DNA of 28,815 bases from CAZYSK01 sp964649415 (GTDB lineage Bacteria; Chloroflexota; Anaerolineae; B4-G1). The stretch covers positions 1 through 28,815 of the forward strand of contig CAZYSK010000076.1 in the NCBI GenBank assembly GCA_964649415.1. The letters run 5' to 3'. Shown here in pieces: positions 15,252 to 23,411 of the stretch (its first letter is position 1; every line of letters starts with the position of its first letter). The notes beneath the pieces are model-generated. The model had not been told where the DNA came from. It saw nothing but the letters and a program-made list of their open reading frames with translations, and searched no databases. A program made the translations under genes and the position numbers.

Positions 15252-16736
15252 CTAGAAGCCGCCCCCAGGCCCGGGCCCCATTCCACCCCCAGGCGGCATC
15301 ATTTCACCTCCGGGCGGCATCATTTCCTCCTGCTCGGTTCCTACGACCTCCACGCTTTCCTCTACCCCGATGCTGACAACCTCTCCGAGCTCCAGTCCTG
15401 AGACGATCTCAGCATTGACGAAGTCTTGGAGTCCAACCTCGACCAGGCGCAACTCCATCTCGCCATCGGGCTGTACGACGAAGACGGCGTACTGGTCGGG
15501 GCCTAGCTCGCGCAACGCCTGCACCGGCACCAGCAACACGTCTTCAGCCTCCGCAGAGATGATCTCGATGTCGGCGTTCATACCCCCCATCAGGTTGACC
15601 TCAGCAGACGCGCTGGCTACGTCAACACTTGCCCATGCCTGGACAGCCAGCGTGTTACCCACCGTCACCAGCGTTGGCTCCACACGGGTGACCTCTCCTG
15701 TGAACGTATAGTCAGGTAGGGCCTCGAACTCGATTTCTACCCGATTGCCCACCGCCACGCCGGTCAGGTCCGACTCCTCCACCCAAAACTGCAGCACCGG
15801 CTCCTCCAGGTCGGCCAGGACGATGATGGCGGACGTGTCGACGTACTCGCCGGGTATCGCACTCACCTCCAACACCGTGCCGTCGAAGGGTGCGCGCAAC
15901 TCGGCTGCCTCCAGATTGTCCTGCGCATCCTCGAGCGCCAGCGCTGCCTGGCTGGCCTTCAGCTCGGCTCGTTTGACCGTGTCCGTGGTCGGCCCGCTCT
16001 GCAGAAGCTCCAGGCTCTCCTGTGCCTGATAGACGCGGTTCTGGGCCTGATCCACCTGGTTCCAGGCATCCAGTTCCTCCATGTCCGCCTGCTGTATCGC
16101 GTTGTCCAGATCCCCCTCCGCTATGCCGCGATCGTTCCAAGCTTCGTCGAAGGATTCTTGATCGACGCTGCCGTCCGCAAGCCCCTCTTCCGCTTTCCAG
16201 TACTTCTCGGTGTTCCATTGGTACTCGATCAGGTGATTGCGCACACTGGCATCAAGATCAGAGTTTTGCGCGCTATTGTAGCTATACCAGGCGACTGTCA
16301 GCGCGTACTGGGCGCTTTGCACGGCTGCCTCGGCACTCGCCAGTTCGGCGTCGGTGGCTTCCTCGGTGGCGTCGGCCAGGTCGAGCTGTGCCTCGCGTGC
16401 CTTGATCTCGGCCTCGGCCACGGCCAACTTCAGGTCATCCGTCTCCAGCTGGGCCAACACGTCGTCTTCCTCTACCTGGTCACCGACTTCTACCAACACG
16501 TCGTCCAGGTATCCGCCCGTTTGAAACCCGAGATCAACCTCGGAAACCGGGGAGAGCGTGCCGGACCCACTGACAGAGATGACCAGGTCGCCTTGGCGCA
16601 CCTCGGTGGTCTCAATCGTCGGTTCGGCCCCTGCCTGGCTGGGCAGGTACTGGAATCTGTAGTACGCGTAGCCGCCACCGCCCGCCAGCGCAAGTGCGAT
16701 GAGTAGTCCTATCCAAAAGCCCTTCTTACGAAACAT
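15252..16736 (-). CDS. HlyD/MacA-type membrane-fusion protein with Met/Pro/Gly-rich tail
   Basis: A 494-residue periplasmic-adaptor (membrane-fusion) protein. A signal-anchor helix (about 7-26, FWIGLLIALALAGGGGYAYY) is followed by a beta-barrel/lipoyl half with VRQGDLVISVSGSGTLSPVSEVDLGFQTGGYL, then a long alpha-hairpin of coiled-coil helices rich in Ala/Glu/Gln (about 105-250), the returning lipoyl half LRAPFDGTVLEVSAIPGEYV, and the barrel domains. The extreme C-terminus carries a duplicated EMMPPGG and a Gly/Pro run, absent from the other fusion protein. Start at ATG 16736 is chosen for its GGTGGAGG and because 48 upstream codons lack family character. No TolC-like gene is present, consistent with a single-membrane cell. 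Confidence 0.9.
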   Translation of the reverse strand: MFRKKGFWIGLLIALALAGGGGYAYYRFQYLPSQAGAEPTIETTEVRQGDLVISVSGSGTLSPVSEVDLGFQTGGYLDDVLVEVGDQVEEDDVLAQLETDDLKLAVAEAEIKAREAQLDLADATEEATDAELASAEAAVQSAQYALTVAWYSYNSAQNSDLDASVRNHLIEYQWNTEKYWKAEEGLADGSVDQESFDEAWNDRGIAEGDLDNAIQQADMEELDAWNQVDQAQNRVYQAQESLELLQSGPTTDTVKRAELKASQAALALEDAQDNLEAAELRAPFDGTVLEVSAIPGEYVDTSAIIVLADLEEPVLQFWVEESDLTGVAVGNRVEIEFEALPDYTFTGEVTRVEPTLVTVGNTLAVQAWASVDVASASAEVNLMGGMNADIEIISAEAEDVLLVPVQALRELGPDQYAVFVVQPDGEMELRLVEVGLQDFVNAEIVSGLELGEVVSIGVEESVEVVGTEQEEMMPPGGEMMPPGGGMGPGPGGGF

Positions 16737-16794
16737 GATTCCTCCACCATATGCTGCAGTGACTTGATGCGTCCTGCCGTATTCGTGTTCTCCG

Positions 16795-18177
16795 TCATTC
16801 TTCCCCAATGCGTACGACGTCTCCCTCTTCCAGGCCGTCGAGGATCTCTGCGCTCGTGTAATCCATGAGTCCCACCACAACCGAGCGCATTTCTAGCTCC
16901 CCGTCGGACCTGACTACGAAGACGGCATACTGGTCCAAGCCCATCTCTCGCAGCGCCTCTACGGGCACGAGCAACGCGTTTCTGGCCTCCCCGGCGACGA
17001 TCTCCACATCGGCCGTCATACCGGAGAGAATGGTGACGTCCCGCCCGTCAAAATCCAGCCGCGCCCAGACCTGGACGGCCGGCGTGCCATCCACCGTCAC
17101 CAGCACCGGGTCGATGTCTACCACCTCTCCGGTGAAGGTGTCGTCGGGCAAGGCTCCGAAAACCACGTTCACCGGAGATCCCACCGCGACGCGGCCCATG
17201 TCGGATTCCTCTATCCAGAAACGAAGCAGTGGTTCATGCAGGTCGGCCAGGAGGAAGATAGATGTGTTCTTATTCACCTGCTCGCCGACGGTCCCCATAA
17301 CGTCCATGATGATGCCATCGAAGGGGGCATAGAGCTGTGCGGCTGCTAAGGCGGCGCGTGCTTCTTCCCTCACCAACAGTGCCTCATCCACCGCTAGCTC
17401 AGCTCGGGCAAGCGTGTCCGTGAGCGGCTCGCTCTCCAGGAGCTCCAGGTCTTCCTGCTCCTGGTAGACCGTGTTGCGTGCCTGGGCCACCCGGCTCACG
17501 GCTTGAACCTCCTCGGCCTCGGCCTGGTTGATGGCCTCTTGCCATCGCCCCTCGGCCGAGATCATGGCGTTCATAGCCCAGTCGTGATCTGCCTGACTGA
17601 GAGAGCCTTCCTCGTACTTCGCTTTCTGTCCTTGATAATAGCTCACCCACCAGTCAAACTCTATCTTGGCAGAGTCCACAGCGGCGTCCATGTTGGAGTC
17701 GGATGTGTTCTCGTAGGTGTTCTGCGCCAGCCGCAGCTCAACCTGGGCGTCCCGCAGGGCAGCCTGAGCGTCGGCCAGCTCCGCGTCGCTGGGCCCCTCG
17801 CGAACGTCAGCCAGTTCGAGCTGAGCGATCTCCAGCTCGACGTCGGCTTCGGCTGAGGCCCGCTCCAGCGTGTCCGTCTCCAGCCGCGCCAGCACATCGT
17901 CCTCCTGTACCTGGTCGCCGACTTCGACCAGTATCTCGTTCAGTTCTCCGCTGGTTTGGAACGTCAGCTCCAGTTCTGTGGTGGGCACGAGTTCGCCGCT
18001 ACCATCGGCCGTGATGACGATATCCCCCCGCGTCACCGTCGCCGTCTCCAGCGTCGGCTCCGGGGGTTCCTGGGCCACGGAAGCTGGGGACAGGAAGCGG
18101 ACGTAGGCGAAATAGCCCCCTCCCGCCGCCAGCAGCAGCGCAACGGTCAACACGATCCAAATCCTTCGTCCTTTCAT
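16795..18177 (-). CDS. HlyD/MacA-type membrane-fusion protein
   Basis: A 460-residue membrane-fusion protein, paralogous to the one at 15252-16736. It has an N-terminal anchor helix (about 5-26), the lipoyl half VTRGDIVITADGSGELVPTTELELTFQTSGEL, an alpha-hairpin domain (about 100-255) with many Ala/Glu/Gln heptads, the second lipoyl half LYAPFDGIIMDVMGTVGEQV, and barrel segments WIEESDMGRVAVGSPV and LVPVEALREMGLDQYAVFVV. It ends shortly after EEGDVVRIGEE with no low-complexity tail. GGAG lies 9-12 nt before the ATG. It is the second gene of the cluster, 69 bp after the protease. Two fusion proteins for two ABC modules suggests either one per module or a mixed adaptor ring. Confidence 0.9.
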   Translation of the reverse strand: MKGRRIWIVLTVALLLAAGGGYFAYVRFLSPASVAQEPPEPTLETATVTRGDIVITADGSGELVPTTELELTFQTSGELNEILVEVGDQVQEDDVLARLETDTLERASAEADVELEIAQLELADVREGPSDAELADAQAALRDAQVELRLAQNTYENTSDSNMDAAVDSAKIEFDWWVSYYQGQKAKYEEGSLSQADHDWAMNAMISAEGRWQEAINQAEAEEVQAVSRVAQARNTVYQEQEDLELLESEPLTDTLARAELAVDEALLVREEARAALAAAQLYAPFDGIIMDVMGTVGEQVNKNTSIFLLADLHEPLLRFWIEESDMGRVAVGSPVNVVFGALPDDTFTGEVVDIDPVLVTVDGTPAVQVWARLDFDGRDVTILSGMTADVEIVAGEARNALLVPVEALREMGLDQYAVFVVRSDGELEMRSVVVGLMDYTSAEILDGLEEGDVVRIGEE

Positions 18178-18195
18178 CTCATCTACTCCGTCCTT

Positions 18196-18225
18196 GATTT
18201 GCTGACTTGCCGATTTGCCGACTAG
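18196..18225. repeat. Octamer tandem repeat GAYTTGCY, array 2
   Basis: GATTTGCT, GACTTGCC, GATTTGCC and a partial GACTAG follow one another without gaps in the 69-bp space between the protease and first fusion-protein genes. Confidence 0.65.
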
Positions 18226-18246
18226 TATGTTCGCCAGCCAGGTCTA

Positions 18247-19479
18247 TCACACCTGTGGCTGTTCTTCCAACGTCACCGGGACTATCTGCTCCGTCCCATC
18301 TCGCACGATGGTCAACTCCACCGTATTCCCCACGACGGTCTGGGTCTCCAGATACACCGTCAGGTCCTCAAAGTCGGCGATCGGTTCACCGTCAATGGCC
18401 ACGATGACATCGCCCCCCAACGGTAGCTGATAGTTGCCGATACGCACTACGCGGTTGCCGCCCTGGATACCGGCCTCGGCTGCCGGTGCGCCTTCCACGG
18501 CCTCCAGCACCAGAAGCCCGGCATCCACAGGCACGTCCATGCCTGCGTCGCGCAAGGTCCCTGCCGTGGCTGGCGTGAGGGGCAACATCTGCACGCCCAG
18601 CCAGGGATGCGGATAGGATCCGCGCGCGATCAGCTCGGGCACGACGCGCCGCACCGTGTTGACCGACACGGCGAAGCCGATCCCGGACGAGGCACCATCG
18701 GGGCTGATGATCTGCGAGTTGACGCCGATGACGCGACCATCCAGGTCGAGCAGCGGCCCCCCGGAGTTTCCGGGATTGATCGATGCGTCGGTCTGGATTG
18801 CCTCGCCGATGAATCGGTTGTCCTCTGGGCTCTGAATAACCCGGCCTAGCGCACTGATGACGCCGGTGGTCAGCGTCTGTTCCAGCCCAAAGGGATTGCC
18901 GATGGCGACCACGAACTGCCCGACTCTCAACTCATCTGAATCGCCCAACGTTATCGGTTCCGGCAGGTCCTCGCCGGCCTCGACGCGGATCACTGCCAGG
19001 TCGTTGACCGGGTCTGTGCCGACGACTTCCGCTTCGTACACCTGGCCGCCAGCCAGCGTGACCACAAGCTCCTCGGCGTTTTCGACCACGTGATAGTTGG
19101 TGACGATACGTCCTTCTGTGTCGTACACGAAGCCGGAGCCGGTTCCCTCCTGTGGGGTTGCGCCCCGAAACGCGCTGTAGACGTAACCGCGATTGGTGAT
19201 GTTGACCACTGCCGGACTGACTGCCTCGTATACGCCGATGATGCGCGCTTCCAGCGCCCTTGTATCGGCATCGGTGTGCGCTTCCAGCGCCTCTTCATCA
19301 GCGTAGGAGACGGGAGACACTACTGGCGACGCTGTAGTCGGCGTGGGGGGAGCGACGGTCGGTGTGACGCTCGCGTTGAAGGCCGAAAGGTCGGCCAGGT
19401 TGCACCCCAGTCCCGCTATCAGTAGTCCGAGAGCAGCGATGATGATCAAGTGCCAATATTTCCGAAAGTTCTCATTCAC
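18247..19479 (-). CDS. HtrA/DegP-like S1C serine protease with one PDZ domain
   Basis: An approximately 410-residue membrane-anchored serine protease of the HtrA family, which degrades or refolds damaged extracytoplasmic proteins. After a hydrophobic N-terminus (about 9-25) and a Thr/Pro/Val-rich linker, the trypsin-like domain carries the triad His130 (TNYHVV), Asp160 (DPVNDLAV) and Ser239 (INPGNSGGPL). A single PDZ domain follows (about 305-405, with GLLVLEAVEGAPAAEAGIQGG and GGDVIVAIDGEPI). The Cys in GLGC near residue 26 might be lipidated, but its lipobox is poor. The frame is open to a GTG at 19551. I chose GTG 19479 because TAGGAG lies 10 nt upstream and the likely promoter starts transcription near 19562, leaving no room for the longer form's ribosome site. 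It heads the efflux cluster and faces the response regulator. Confidence 0.9.
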   Translation of the reverse strand: MNENFRKYWHLIIIAALGLLIAGLGCNLADLSAFNASVTPTVAPPTPTTASPVVSPVSYADEEALEAHTDADTRALEARIIGVYEAVSPAVVNITNRGYVYSAFRGATPQEGTGSGFVYDTEGRIVTNYHVVENAEELVVTLAGGQVYEAEVVGTDPVNDLAVIRVEAGEDLPEPITLGDSDELRVGQFVVAIGNPFGLEQTLTTGVISALGRVIQSPEDNRFIGEAIQTDASINPGNSGGPLLDLDGRVIGVNSQIISPDGASSGIGFAVSVNTVRRVVPELIARGSYPHPWLGVQMLPLTPATAGTLRDAGMDVPVDAGLLVLEAVEGAPAAEAGIQGGNRVVRIGNYQLPLGGDVIVAIDGEPIADFEDLTVYLETQTVVGNTVELTIVRDGTEQIVPVTLEEQPQV

Positions 19480-19568
19480 TGTCCAACCACTCCTAAGTTC
19501 CTGTTCCTGACGTGCCACAGGATTGCCTGTGATCCCTGATTCTGCGGACACTCTCCATGTCCACGAGC

Positions 19569-19574
19569 ATTATG
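19569..19574 (-). promoter_or_regulatory. -10 element for the protease/efflux operon
   Basis: CATAAT on the minus strand lies exactly 10 bp after the last 7-bp core of the outward-facing repeat array. No -35 hexamer is evident: the array occupies that position, as in activator-dependent promoters of the Pho-box type. Confidence 0.5.
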
Positions 19575-19580
19575 GATGCT

Positions 19581-19635
19581 TTAGCTGAAGATATCCTAAG
19601 TGGATACTGAGAGTATCCTGAGAAGATACCTGTTC
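19581..19635 (-). promoter_or_regulatory. 11-bp direct-repeat array, protease side (response-regulator binding candidate)
   Basis: Five 11-bp units start at 19581, 19592, 19603, 19614 and 19625. Read on the minus strand towards the protease, the cores are GAACAGG (weak), TTCTCAG, CTCTCAG, CACTTAG and TCTTCAG. GGATAC (19602-19607) and GTATCC (19613-19618) within it also form an inverted repeat. An 11-bp period of 7-bp cores is the classic layout for OmpR/PhoB regulators. Confidence 0.6.
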
Positions 19636-19667
19636 GATTCGCTGATTTGCTGACTTGTCGCTTTGCT
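19636..19667. repeat. Octamer tandem repeat GAYTTGCY, array 3
   Basis: GATTCGCT, GATTTGCT, GACTTGTC and GCTTTGCT lie between the two mirror-image 11-bp arrays. They are of the same type as the arrays at 13187 and 18196. Confidence 0.55.
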
Positions 19668-19672
19668 CCCTC

Positions 19673-19716
19673 TTCTCAGTGTTTTCTCAGCATCTGCTTA
19701 GCTGTATCTCAGATGT
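19673..19716 (+). promoter_or_regulatory. 11-bp direct-repeat array, regulator side (response-regulator binding candidate)
   Basis: Four 11-bp units start at 19673, 19684, 19695 and 19706 with cores TTCTCAG, TTCTCAG, TGCTTAG and ATCTCAG. They run towards the response regulator gene and repeat the order seen on the protease side, including the CTTAG variant in third place. Confidence 0.65.
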
Positions 19717-19722
19717 CGAGCG

Positions 19723-19742
19723 TACAATGAGTGTGGTATAAT
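19723..19742 (+). promoter_or_regulatory. -10 elements for the two-component operon
   Basis: TACAAT at 19723-19728 lies 10 bp after the last array core, the same distance as on the protease side. A second candidate, the extended -10 TGGTATAAT with TATAAT at 19737-19742, lies 14 bp further and has no good -35. Either gives a short leader before the ATG at 19826. Confidence 0.5.
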
Positions 19743-19825
19743 CAAAAGAGCCACTTGCCGGGGCGAAACGACGATCATCACACTATCTCCTCTGCATGCT
19801 GGCCTGCCCGTGGAGGAATCTGGAT

Positions 19826-20503
19826 ATGGTGAACGTTCTCGTCGTGGATGACGATCTCAAGTTGCTCAAGATGCTGCGTCGTACCCTCACGTATGAGGGA
19901 TTTCACGTTGTCACCGCTGCCGACGGTGTTGAGGCGTTGGCACAGGTCGAGGTCCATCATCCAGATGTTATCATCCTCGATTGGCTTATGCCTGAGATGA
20001 GCGGAATCGAGGTGACAGACCGGCTGCGGTCTGCTCACGACAAGACGATGATCCTGATGCTCACGGCCCGAGACGCGATTGAGGACCGGGTGGAAGGGCT
20101 GGAAAGTGGAGCTGACGACTACCTGGTGAAACCCTTCGCTCCGGCGGAGTTATTGGCGCGGGTTCACGCCTTGCTGCGGCGATCCGCCTCGGGAGACAAA
20201 GAGCAAGCACTGCTGTATGCCGATCTGACGCTCGACCCTCTGACCCGCGAGACGCGGCGTGGCGACAGGGAGTTTGACCTCACCCCCACCGAGTTTGCTC
20301 TCCTCCACCACCTGATGCGCCACCCGCGCCAGGTGCTCACCCGTCAGCAGATCCTGGAGGAGGTCTGGGGCTACGACTTCGGAGGGGATGACAACGTGTT
20401 GGAGGTCTACATCGGCTACTTGCGCAAAAAGACCGAGGAGACCGGCGAGGCCCGGCTCATCCAAACCGTGCGCGGCGTCGGCTACGTGCTGCGCGAGGAA
20501 TAG
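19826..20503 (+). CDS. OmpR/PhoB-family response regulator
   Basis: A 225-residue two-component response regulator. The receiver domain (about 1-120) has the acidic pair D9/D10 (VVDDD), the phosphorylated Asp52 in IILDWLMPEMSG, Thr80 (MLTAR) and Lys102 (LVKPFAPAELL). The C-terminal winged-helix DNA-binding domain (about 128-225) carries FDLTPTEFALLHHLMRHPRQVLTRQQILEEVWG and ends VYIGYLRKKTEE...LIQTVRGVGYVLREE, typical of OmpR/PhoB. ATG 19826 is preferred to one ten codons upstream because GGAGGAA sits 7 nt before it. The histidine kinase follows after 7 bp. The 11-bp repeat arrays in the divergent region are the natural candidates for its binding sites, so it probably activates its own operon and the protease/efflux cluster (inference). 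Confidence 0.96.
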   Translation: MVNVLVVDDDLKLLKMLRRTLTYEGFHVVTAADGVEALAQVEVHHPDVIILDWLMPEMSGIEVTDRLRSAHDKTMILMLTARDAIEDRVEGLESGADDYLVKPFAPAELLARVHALLRRSASGDKEQALLYADLTLDPLTRETRRGDREFDLTPTEFALLHHLMRHPRQVLTRQQILEEVWGYDFGGDDNVLEVYIGYLRKKTEETGEARLIQTVRGVGYVLREE

Positions 20504-20510
20504 AACCGCC

Positions 20511-21959
20511 GTGTCCATACGTTTGCGACTCACCATCCTGTACAGTGCGGTCCTGGCGCTGACGCTCCTGGGCTTCAGCGGACTCGTCTATGCCATCCAG
20601 GCCGAATCCACGTTGAGCGAACACCGGGCTAGACTCGCCGAGATGGCCCGGGCTGCGTCGATGCGGCAGCAATGGGGCGACTGGCGGCTCGATCAGGCAC
20701 CGCCTCCTCCGGTCATCGGCCCCGAAGGACGCGAGGTGGGCTCGTTTCGTCCCAAGGAGTGGGACGTCTACCTGCAACATCTCATCCCGGGAGGTGAAGT
20801 CGTGCGGCGCTCGGAGAACATAGGCGACTTCGATTTCCCCGTGAGTGACGAGGGCCTGGCCTCCGCCCAGGCGGGCGTTCCCTGGGAGGGTATCGTCCGT
20901 GTCGACGGCGATCCGTACCTCACCCGCTGGGAACCCATCGTGATAGATGGAGAGGTCACGGAGATTCTTATGTTCGCCCGCTCGCTCGCGGACCGCGAGC
21001 AGTACCTGGCCACGCTGAGGCGCATCCTGCTCACTGGCGGTGGCATCGCCACTGTGGCCGCCTTCGGCGTGGGCTGGTTCTTCGCCGGAACCACGTTGCG
21101 CCCCATCCACCGTGTCACACAGACGGCGCGAGCCATTGGTGTCGAGCGAGACTTTGGCCGCCGCGTCGAGTACTCCGGCCCCAACGACGAAATCGGCCAA
21201 CTTGCGACCACCTTCAACGCGATGCTGGCCGAACTGCAGGCCGCTTACCAGCAGGTGGAACGTTCGCTCCAGCAGCAGCGGCAGTTCGTGGCCGACGTGT
21301 CGCACGAGCTGCGCACGCCGCTGACCACCGTCCGGGGCAACCTGGCCCTGCTGCGTCGTCAACCGGCGATTCAGCCTGAAGATAGGGACGACATCCTGGC
21401 TGACCTGGCTGGTGAGAGCGATCGCCTGATCCGCCTGGTGAACGAGCTACTTGTGCTGGCGCGCGCGGAGTCCGGGCGGGTGTTGCACAGCGAGCCTGTC
21501 CAGATCGGCTCCCTGATCGAAGACGTGTGCCGCCAGGCGGAGCTTCTTGAGCCGGACCGCCCGGTCATCTGTGAGCCGTTGCTCGACGTGGCCGTCGTCG
21601 GCGATCAGGACGCGCTCAAGCAGGTGTTGTTGATCCTGATGGACAACGCGCTCAAGCACGCCGCAGGGCCAGTCACGGTGACGACGCGTGCCGTCAACCC
21701 GGATGGCTTGCCAGGCCATCACCAAGCCCAAGTGGTGATCAGCATCCGCGACACCGGCCCTGGCATCGCCCCTGATGTGTTGCCATACGTCTTCGAGCGC
21801 TTCTACCGGGGGGACGAAGCTCGCGCTGAGTCAGGCATTGGGCTGGGGCTGCCGATTGCGAAGGCGCTGGTTGAAGCCCAGCACGGCACGCTGTCCCTTG
21901 AGAGCCAGCCCGGGCAGGGTACCGTTGCCACAGTCGTCTTGCCCAAGGCCGCCGTGTAG
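20511..21959 (+). CDS. Membrane sensor histidine kinase
   Basis: A 482-residue sensor kinase that would phosphorylate the upstream regulator. The first transmembrane helix (about 8-29) is followed by an extracytoplasmic region of about 140 residues with no recognised ligand domain (it includes PPPPVIGPEGREVG and VSDEGLASAQAGVPWEG). The second helix spans about 172-194. A HAMP domain comes next (about 195-250), then HisKA with phospho-acceptor His265 in ADVSHELRTPL. The ATPase has N-box LMDNALKHA, G1 DTGPGIAP, F-box FERFYRG and G2 GIGLGLPIAK. The GTG at 20511 is chosen; translations beginning earlier overlap the regulator in another frame and are not family-like. GAGGAA within the regulator's last codons could serve as ribosome site. 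Being beside a protease/efflux cluster, it may sense envelope damage, but the signal is unknown. Confidence 0.93.
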   Translation: MSIRLRLTILYSAVLALTLLGFSGLVYAIQAESTLSEHRARLAEMARAASMRQQWGDWRLDQAPPPPVIGPEGREVGSFRPKEWDVYLQHLIPGGEVVRRSENIGDFDFPVSDEGLASAQAGVPWEGIVRVDGDPYLTRWEPIVIDGEVTEILMFARSLADREQYLATLRRILLTGGGIATVAAFGVGWFFAGTTLRPIHRVTQTARAIGVERDFGRRVEYSGPNDEIGQLATTFNAMLAELQAAYQQVERSLQQQRQFVADVSHELRTPLTTVRGNLALLRRQPAIQPEDRDDILADLAGESDRLIRLVNELLVLARAESGRVLHSEPVQIGSLIEDVCRQAELLEPDRPVICEPLLDVAVVGDQDALKQVLLILMDNALKHAAGPVTVTTRAVNPDGLPGHHQAQVVISIRDTGPGIAPDVLPYVFERFYRGDEARAESGIGLGLPIAKALVEAQHGTLSLESQPGQGTVATVVLPKAAV

Positions 21960-22085
21960 CCCCGTCGCGCATCCGTCACGTGACTGGGCCCATGTGACTG
22001 AGGGTGACCCCCTGAACGCGCGGGTGCCCTGCCTCAACCGGTCGGCACCCCGAGTGCGCATCCCAACGCCCTCGAACTCAGCGCC

Positions 22086-22113
22086 TTGTCCAGACCCCAC
22101 GACTAGATATAAT
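22086..22113 (+). promoter_or_regulatory. Sigma70-type promoter for the zinc-ribbon protein gene
   Basis: TTGTCC (22086-22091, 4 of 6) is 16 bp from a perfect TATAAT (22108-22113). The predicted transcript begins near 22120. Confidence 0.55.
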
Positions 22114-22135
22114 AGACGCCGCAAGTCGCAACTCG

Positions 22136-22156
22136 CTACCGGCGATACACCGGTAG
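22136..22156 (+). promoter_or_regulatory. Leader stem-loop before the zinc-ribbon protein gene
   Basis: CTACCGG (22136-22142) and CCGGTAG (22150-22156) form a perfect 7-bp stem with a 7-nt loop. It lies between the promoter and the ribosome binding site of the gene at 22183. Function unknown. Confidence 0.4.
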
Positions 22157-22182
22157 AATCCAGACACTGAGGAAGGACGTCT

Positions 22183-23406
22183 ATGGCGACGAAGACGCTG
22201 AAGTGCCCTGACTGTGGAGCGCCGATCTCCCCCCACGACGAGTATTGCCCTTACTGTCATCAATACCTCCAGGTAGAGCCGTCCGCACGAGAGGACGCGG
22301 AGCAGAAGCAGACGCCGTCTCCGGGCGAGCCATCATTGGGTTCCAACGCCGTAGGGGCGCGGTCTCCGCGCCCTGTCTTCCAGCGCAGGGTGGAGCCAAA
22401 CGAGGGGGCCTTTGCGCTCTCAGTTCCGCATGGCTGGCTGGTAGAGGGCGGCATCATGCGCGCCAATCTCATGCAAGGAGCTGTTGATGCCCAGTCCATC
22501 GAGGCGAAGCTGGATTTCACGGTGAAGCGAGATCCCGCCGGGAGTGTGCTGATCCGCTGGTGCCCGGAGATTAAGTACTGCGATATGGCGTTGAGTCCAG
22601 CCGGCAGGATGGGCTTTTTCCCGCCGGGCAGCACCTATCAGGGCATGCTGGTCTGCCCTGTGATGACGGCGCAGGCATTCCTCATCCAGACGGTCTTTCC
22701 CTGGGCCCACCCGCAGGCCACTCAGGTCCAGGTGGTGGCACAAGAGAGCCAGCCCCTGCTGGTGGAAGGCTACCGCAGTCGCATGGCGGCGCTGGGTGTG
22801 CCCACTAACTTCAGCTACGACGGGGGCATCGTCGCCTTCACCTACGTGGAGAACGGCATCCGTCTCTACGAGAAGGAGTTTGCCGTCATTGAGAATATGG
22901 GGCCTCTGGCGGCTGGGATGTGGAGCAACAAGGACACGATTCTCATTCGTGGACCGGCGGACGAGTTCGACGGCTGGGAGCCCATCTTGCATCACGTCCG
23001 GGAGTCCGTGCAGATCAACTCCCAGTGGCTTGCGCGGGAGATCGCTAATCAAGAGATGCTGTCCCGCTCGTTTCTCAATGCCCAACAGGCCAGCATGGCT
23101 CGGGACCGGCGGATGCTGGAGATACAGCAGCACATCCAGCAACTGGACCGCCAGATCGTCGAACATCGTCAGAGGACCAACGCGGAAATCCAGAATGACG
23201 CGTACCTGAATCTGATGGATCTGGAAGAGTACGTGAACCCATACACCAACGAGCCTGAGCTAGGCTCCAACCAATGGGACTACCGGTGGGTGACCGAGGA
23301 CGGGGACGAGTTCTACACGGACAACCCGGATGACGATCCCAATATCCCATCTGCGTTGAACCGCTCGGACTGGAGGCGCACCGCGGTGCGACCGAGAAGG
23401 ATCTGA
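22183..23406 (+). CDS. Zinc-ribbon protein of unknown function
   Basis: A 407-residue protein starting with a zinc ribbon whose four cysteines are C8, C11, C22 and C25 (CPDC and CPYC). A linker of low complexity follows (about 30-70); part of it, residues 57-65 (VGARSPRPV), is encoded by a dispersed palindromic repeat. The main domain (about 75-280) is a mixed alpha/beta region with SVPHGWLVEGG and FAVIENMGPLAAGMWSN. Then comes a helical, Gln-rich segment (about 285-345, coiled-coil-like) and an acidic/aromatic tail WDYRWVTEDGDEFYTDNPDDDPN. There is no signal peptide or membrane helix. AGGAAGGA precedes the ATG, and promoter and leader hairpin are visible. I do not recognise a named family. 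Zn-ribbon plus coiled-coil suggests a protein- or nucleic-acid-interaction role, not more. Confidence 0.85.
   Translation: MATKTLKCPDCGAPISPHDEYCPYCHQYLQVEPSAREDAEQKQTPSPGEPSLGSNAVGARSPRPVFQRRVEPNEGAFALSVPHGWLVEGGIMRANLMQGAVDAQSIEAKLDFTVKRDPAGSVLIRWCPEIKYCDMALSPAGRMGFFPPGSTYQGMLVCPVMTAQAFLIQTVFPWAHPQATQVQVVAQESQPLLVEGYRSRMAALGVPTNFSYDGGIVAFTYVENGIRLYEKEFAVIENMGPLAAGMWSNKDTILIRGPADEFDGWEPILHHVRESVQINSQWLAREIANQEMLSRSFLNAQQASMARDRRMLEIQQHIQQLDRQIVEHRQRTNAEIQNDAYLNLMDLEEYVNPYTNEPELGSNQWDYRWVTEDGDEFYTDNPDDDPNIPSALNRSDWRRTAVRPRRI
22351..22376. repeat. GC-rich palindromic repeat, copy 4 (inside coding sequence)
   Basis: GTAGGGGCGCGG-TCT-CCGCGCCC forms a perfect 8-bp stem (GGGCGCGG/CCGCGCCC) with a 3-nt loop. 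It starts on a codon boundary in the linker of the zinc-ribbon protein. It is related to the copies at 2489, 3911 and 5746. Confidence 0.65.
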
Positions 23407-23411
23407 AGAGA

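Noticed and set aside
20457..21362. A 301-codon open frame on the minus strand opposite the kinase gene
   Set aside because: Shadow of HAMP/HisKA coding sequence; no motif or start signal.
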